Part shown: one piece after another, positions 63,435 through 64,000 of the stretch | How positions within the stretch are numbered: position 1 is the stretch's first letter | Layout: every line of letters starts with the position of its first letter | Source: Caryophanales bacterium | GTDB lineage: Bacteria > Bacillota_I > Bacilli_A > Izemoplasmatales > UBA1188 | Length of the DNA: 64,000 bases | Reading direction: 5' to 3' | NCBI GenBank assembly: GCA_020633845.1 | Contig: JACKCW010000002.1 | Span: forward strand, 62,001 to 126,000 | Translations under genes and position numbers: made by a program | The notes under the pieces: model-generated | Seen by the model: the letters and a program-made list of their open reading frames with translations, nothing else | Told to the model about the DNA's origin: nothing | The model's database searches: none

Positions 63435-64000
63435 GACGATCCCTCCTTCCACGTGAGAATAATAAGAACAAGAAGAAAGGAACCCCGATTACGGCTAAGA
63501 AAATTCCGACCGGAAGTTCATACGGTTTAAACAGAACGCGTGCTAAAAGGTCACAAAGAAGAGTAATGTCGGCTCCGAAAATCATCGTATGAAGCACAAG
63601 CCTTTTATAATTCGAAACGCCGATTAGCTTTCTCACAATATGCGGAGCGATTAAACCGAGAAAGCTTAATAAGCCGCCAATTGCGACAGCAGCTGAAGCT
63701 AAAAGCGCGGAGATAAGAAGGGAAATAAATCTTGTTGCTTTGACGTTTAGGCCTAAAGATGATGCCACATCGTCTCCCAGAGAAAGCACCGATAAAGACG
63801 AAGCAATTAAAAACGCGGCTATTAAACCGATTATTATAAGGGGAACGGCAATTTTTAGTTGATCAAGAGTAATATTTTTGAGGCTGCCAACCGAAAATGA
63901 GGCTCTGTTCAAAATGGTTGAAGGGTATAGTTCAATTATGGTATTGGTAAGAGCGGAGAAGAGTCCGGAGATAGCAACTCCGGCAAGGATTATGGTTCCT
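63421..64000 (-). CDS. FecCD-type ABC permease, C-terminal part (cut by window edge)
   Basis: The open frame continues to the window end without a stop, so the gene begins beyond base 64000; the TTG at 63912 is only an internal codon. The visible 192 residues start GTIILAGVAISGLFSALTNTI and include the family segments SLGDDVASSLGLNVKATR, GGLLSFLGLIAPHIVRKLIG and PVGIFLAVIGVPFFLFLL. It is the membrane channel of an iron-siderophore, heme or cobalamin importer, followed by its ATPase. The binding protein is not in the window. Confidence 0.9.
   Translation of the reverse strand, partial: GTIILAGVAISGLFSALTNTIIELYPSTILNRASFSVGSLKNITLDQLKIAVPLIIIGLIAAFLIASSLSVLSLGDDVASSLGLNVKATRFISLLISALLASAAVAIGGLLSFLGLIAPHIVRKLIGVSNYKRLVLHTMIFGADITLLCDLLARVLFKPYELPVGIFLAVIGVPFFLFLLFSRGRRDRLDTN

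Noticed and set aside
63421..63912. Complete 163-residue permease starting at TTG 63912
   Set aside because: The frame is open to the window end and the added residues (GTIILAGVAISGLFSALTNTI) are typical FecCD permease sequence, so the gene is partial and the TTG is internal.

Overview
The window is AT-rich, uses the standard bacterial code (several genes end in TGA inside ATGA start/stop overlaps), has strong AGGAGG-type ribosome binding sites, many type II lipoprotein signals (LSGC, LTGC, LTAC, LVGC) and LacI, CsoR and AraC regulators. With the anaerobic ribonucleotide reductase, class I Fda-type aldolase, iron-containing alcohol dehydrogenase and sugar ABC importers that carry no ATPase gene of their own, this points to a fermentative, probably host-associated low-GC Gram-positive (Bacilli in the broad sense, Erysipelotrichales / Izemoplasmatales / Acholeplasmatales-like). 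The taxon is an inference.

Layout. 1-9217: a partial lipoprotein, a YwaF-like membrane protein and an alpha-glucan locus. A minus-strand malE-malF-malG-GH13 lipoprotein operon is divergent from a lipoprotein pullulanase, so starch or glycogen would be cut at the surface and maltodextrins imported. 9235-13647: a minus-strand group of pyrophosphatase, GH20 hexosaminidase, membrane-anchored phosphoesterase and a fused DUF606 transporter. 13768-16522: a csoR-copA-copZ copper operon with a CsoR-type operator inside its promoter. 16577-29154: purine permease, ADP-ribosylglycohydrolase, alpha/beta hydrolase, an EAL-PAS-GGDEF protein, a flavodoxin-like/ferredoxin protein, an AraC/GyrI regulator, small membrane proteins, tRNA-Pro(CGG), a HAD phosphatase operon and an M32 carboxypeptidase. 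29155-33480: a structured leader, an anaerobic reductase (NrdD) with a glutaredoxin-like domain fused at its C-terminus, thioredoxin reductase directly behind it, and the activase NrdG converging from the other strand. 33488-36912: Xaa-Pro aminopeptidase, class I aldolase, an unusual palindrome and a small membrane protein.

36958-60582 is the most interesting part. Twelve tightly packed minus-strand genes (57282 down to 36958, about 20 kb) look like one operon for beta-1,2-glucan: LacI regulator, two solute-binding proteins, two pairs of sugar permeases, a beta-propeller/TPR/Yip1 membrane protein, a DUF5696 protein, a GH144 (endo-beta-1,2-glucanase family) lipoprotein, a GH94 phosphorylase of the length of 1,2-beta-oligoglucan phosphorylase, and a GH3 beta-glucosidase. 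The proposed flow is surface cleavage by GH144, capture and import of sophoro-oligosaccharides, cytoplasmic phosphorolysis by GH94 to glucose-1-phosphate, and cleavage of sophorose by GH3. Just upstream, a 1002-residue lipoprotein made of seven repeated beta-sandwich-like modules has its own promoter bracketed by two LacI/CcpA-type operators; I propose it as a glycan-binding surface protein of the same system. DUF5696, the propeller/Yip1 protein and the repeat lipoprotein are the least understood pieces.

60739-64000: iron-containing alcohol dehydrogenase behind two adjacent inverted repeats, an unrecognised 173-residue protein, and the end of an iron-siderophore/cobalamin-type ABC importer that leaves the window. 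No CRISPR array, prophage, rRNA or intact insertion sequence was seen. Several starts were moved from the longest open frame to an internal ATG or TTG with a better Shine-Dalgarno; each case is noted in its entry.
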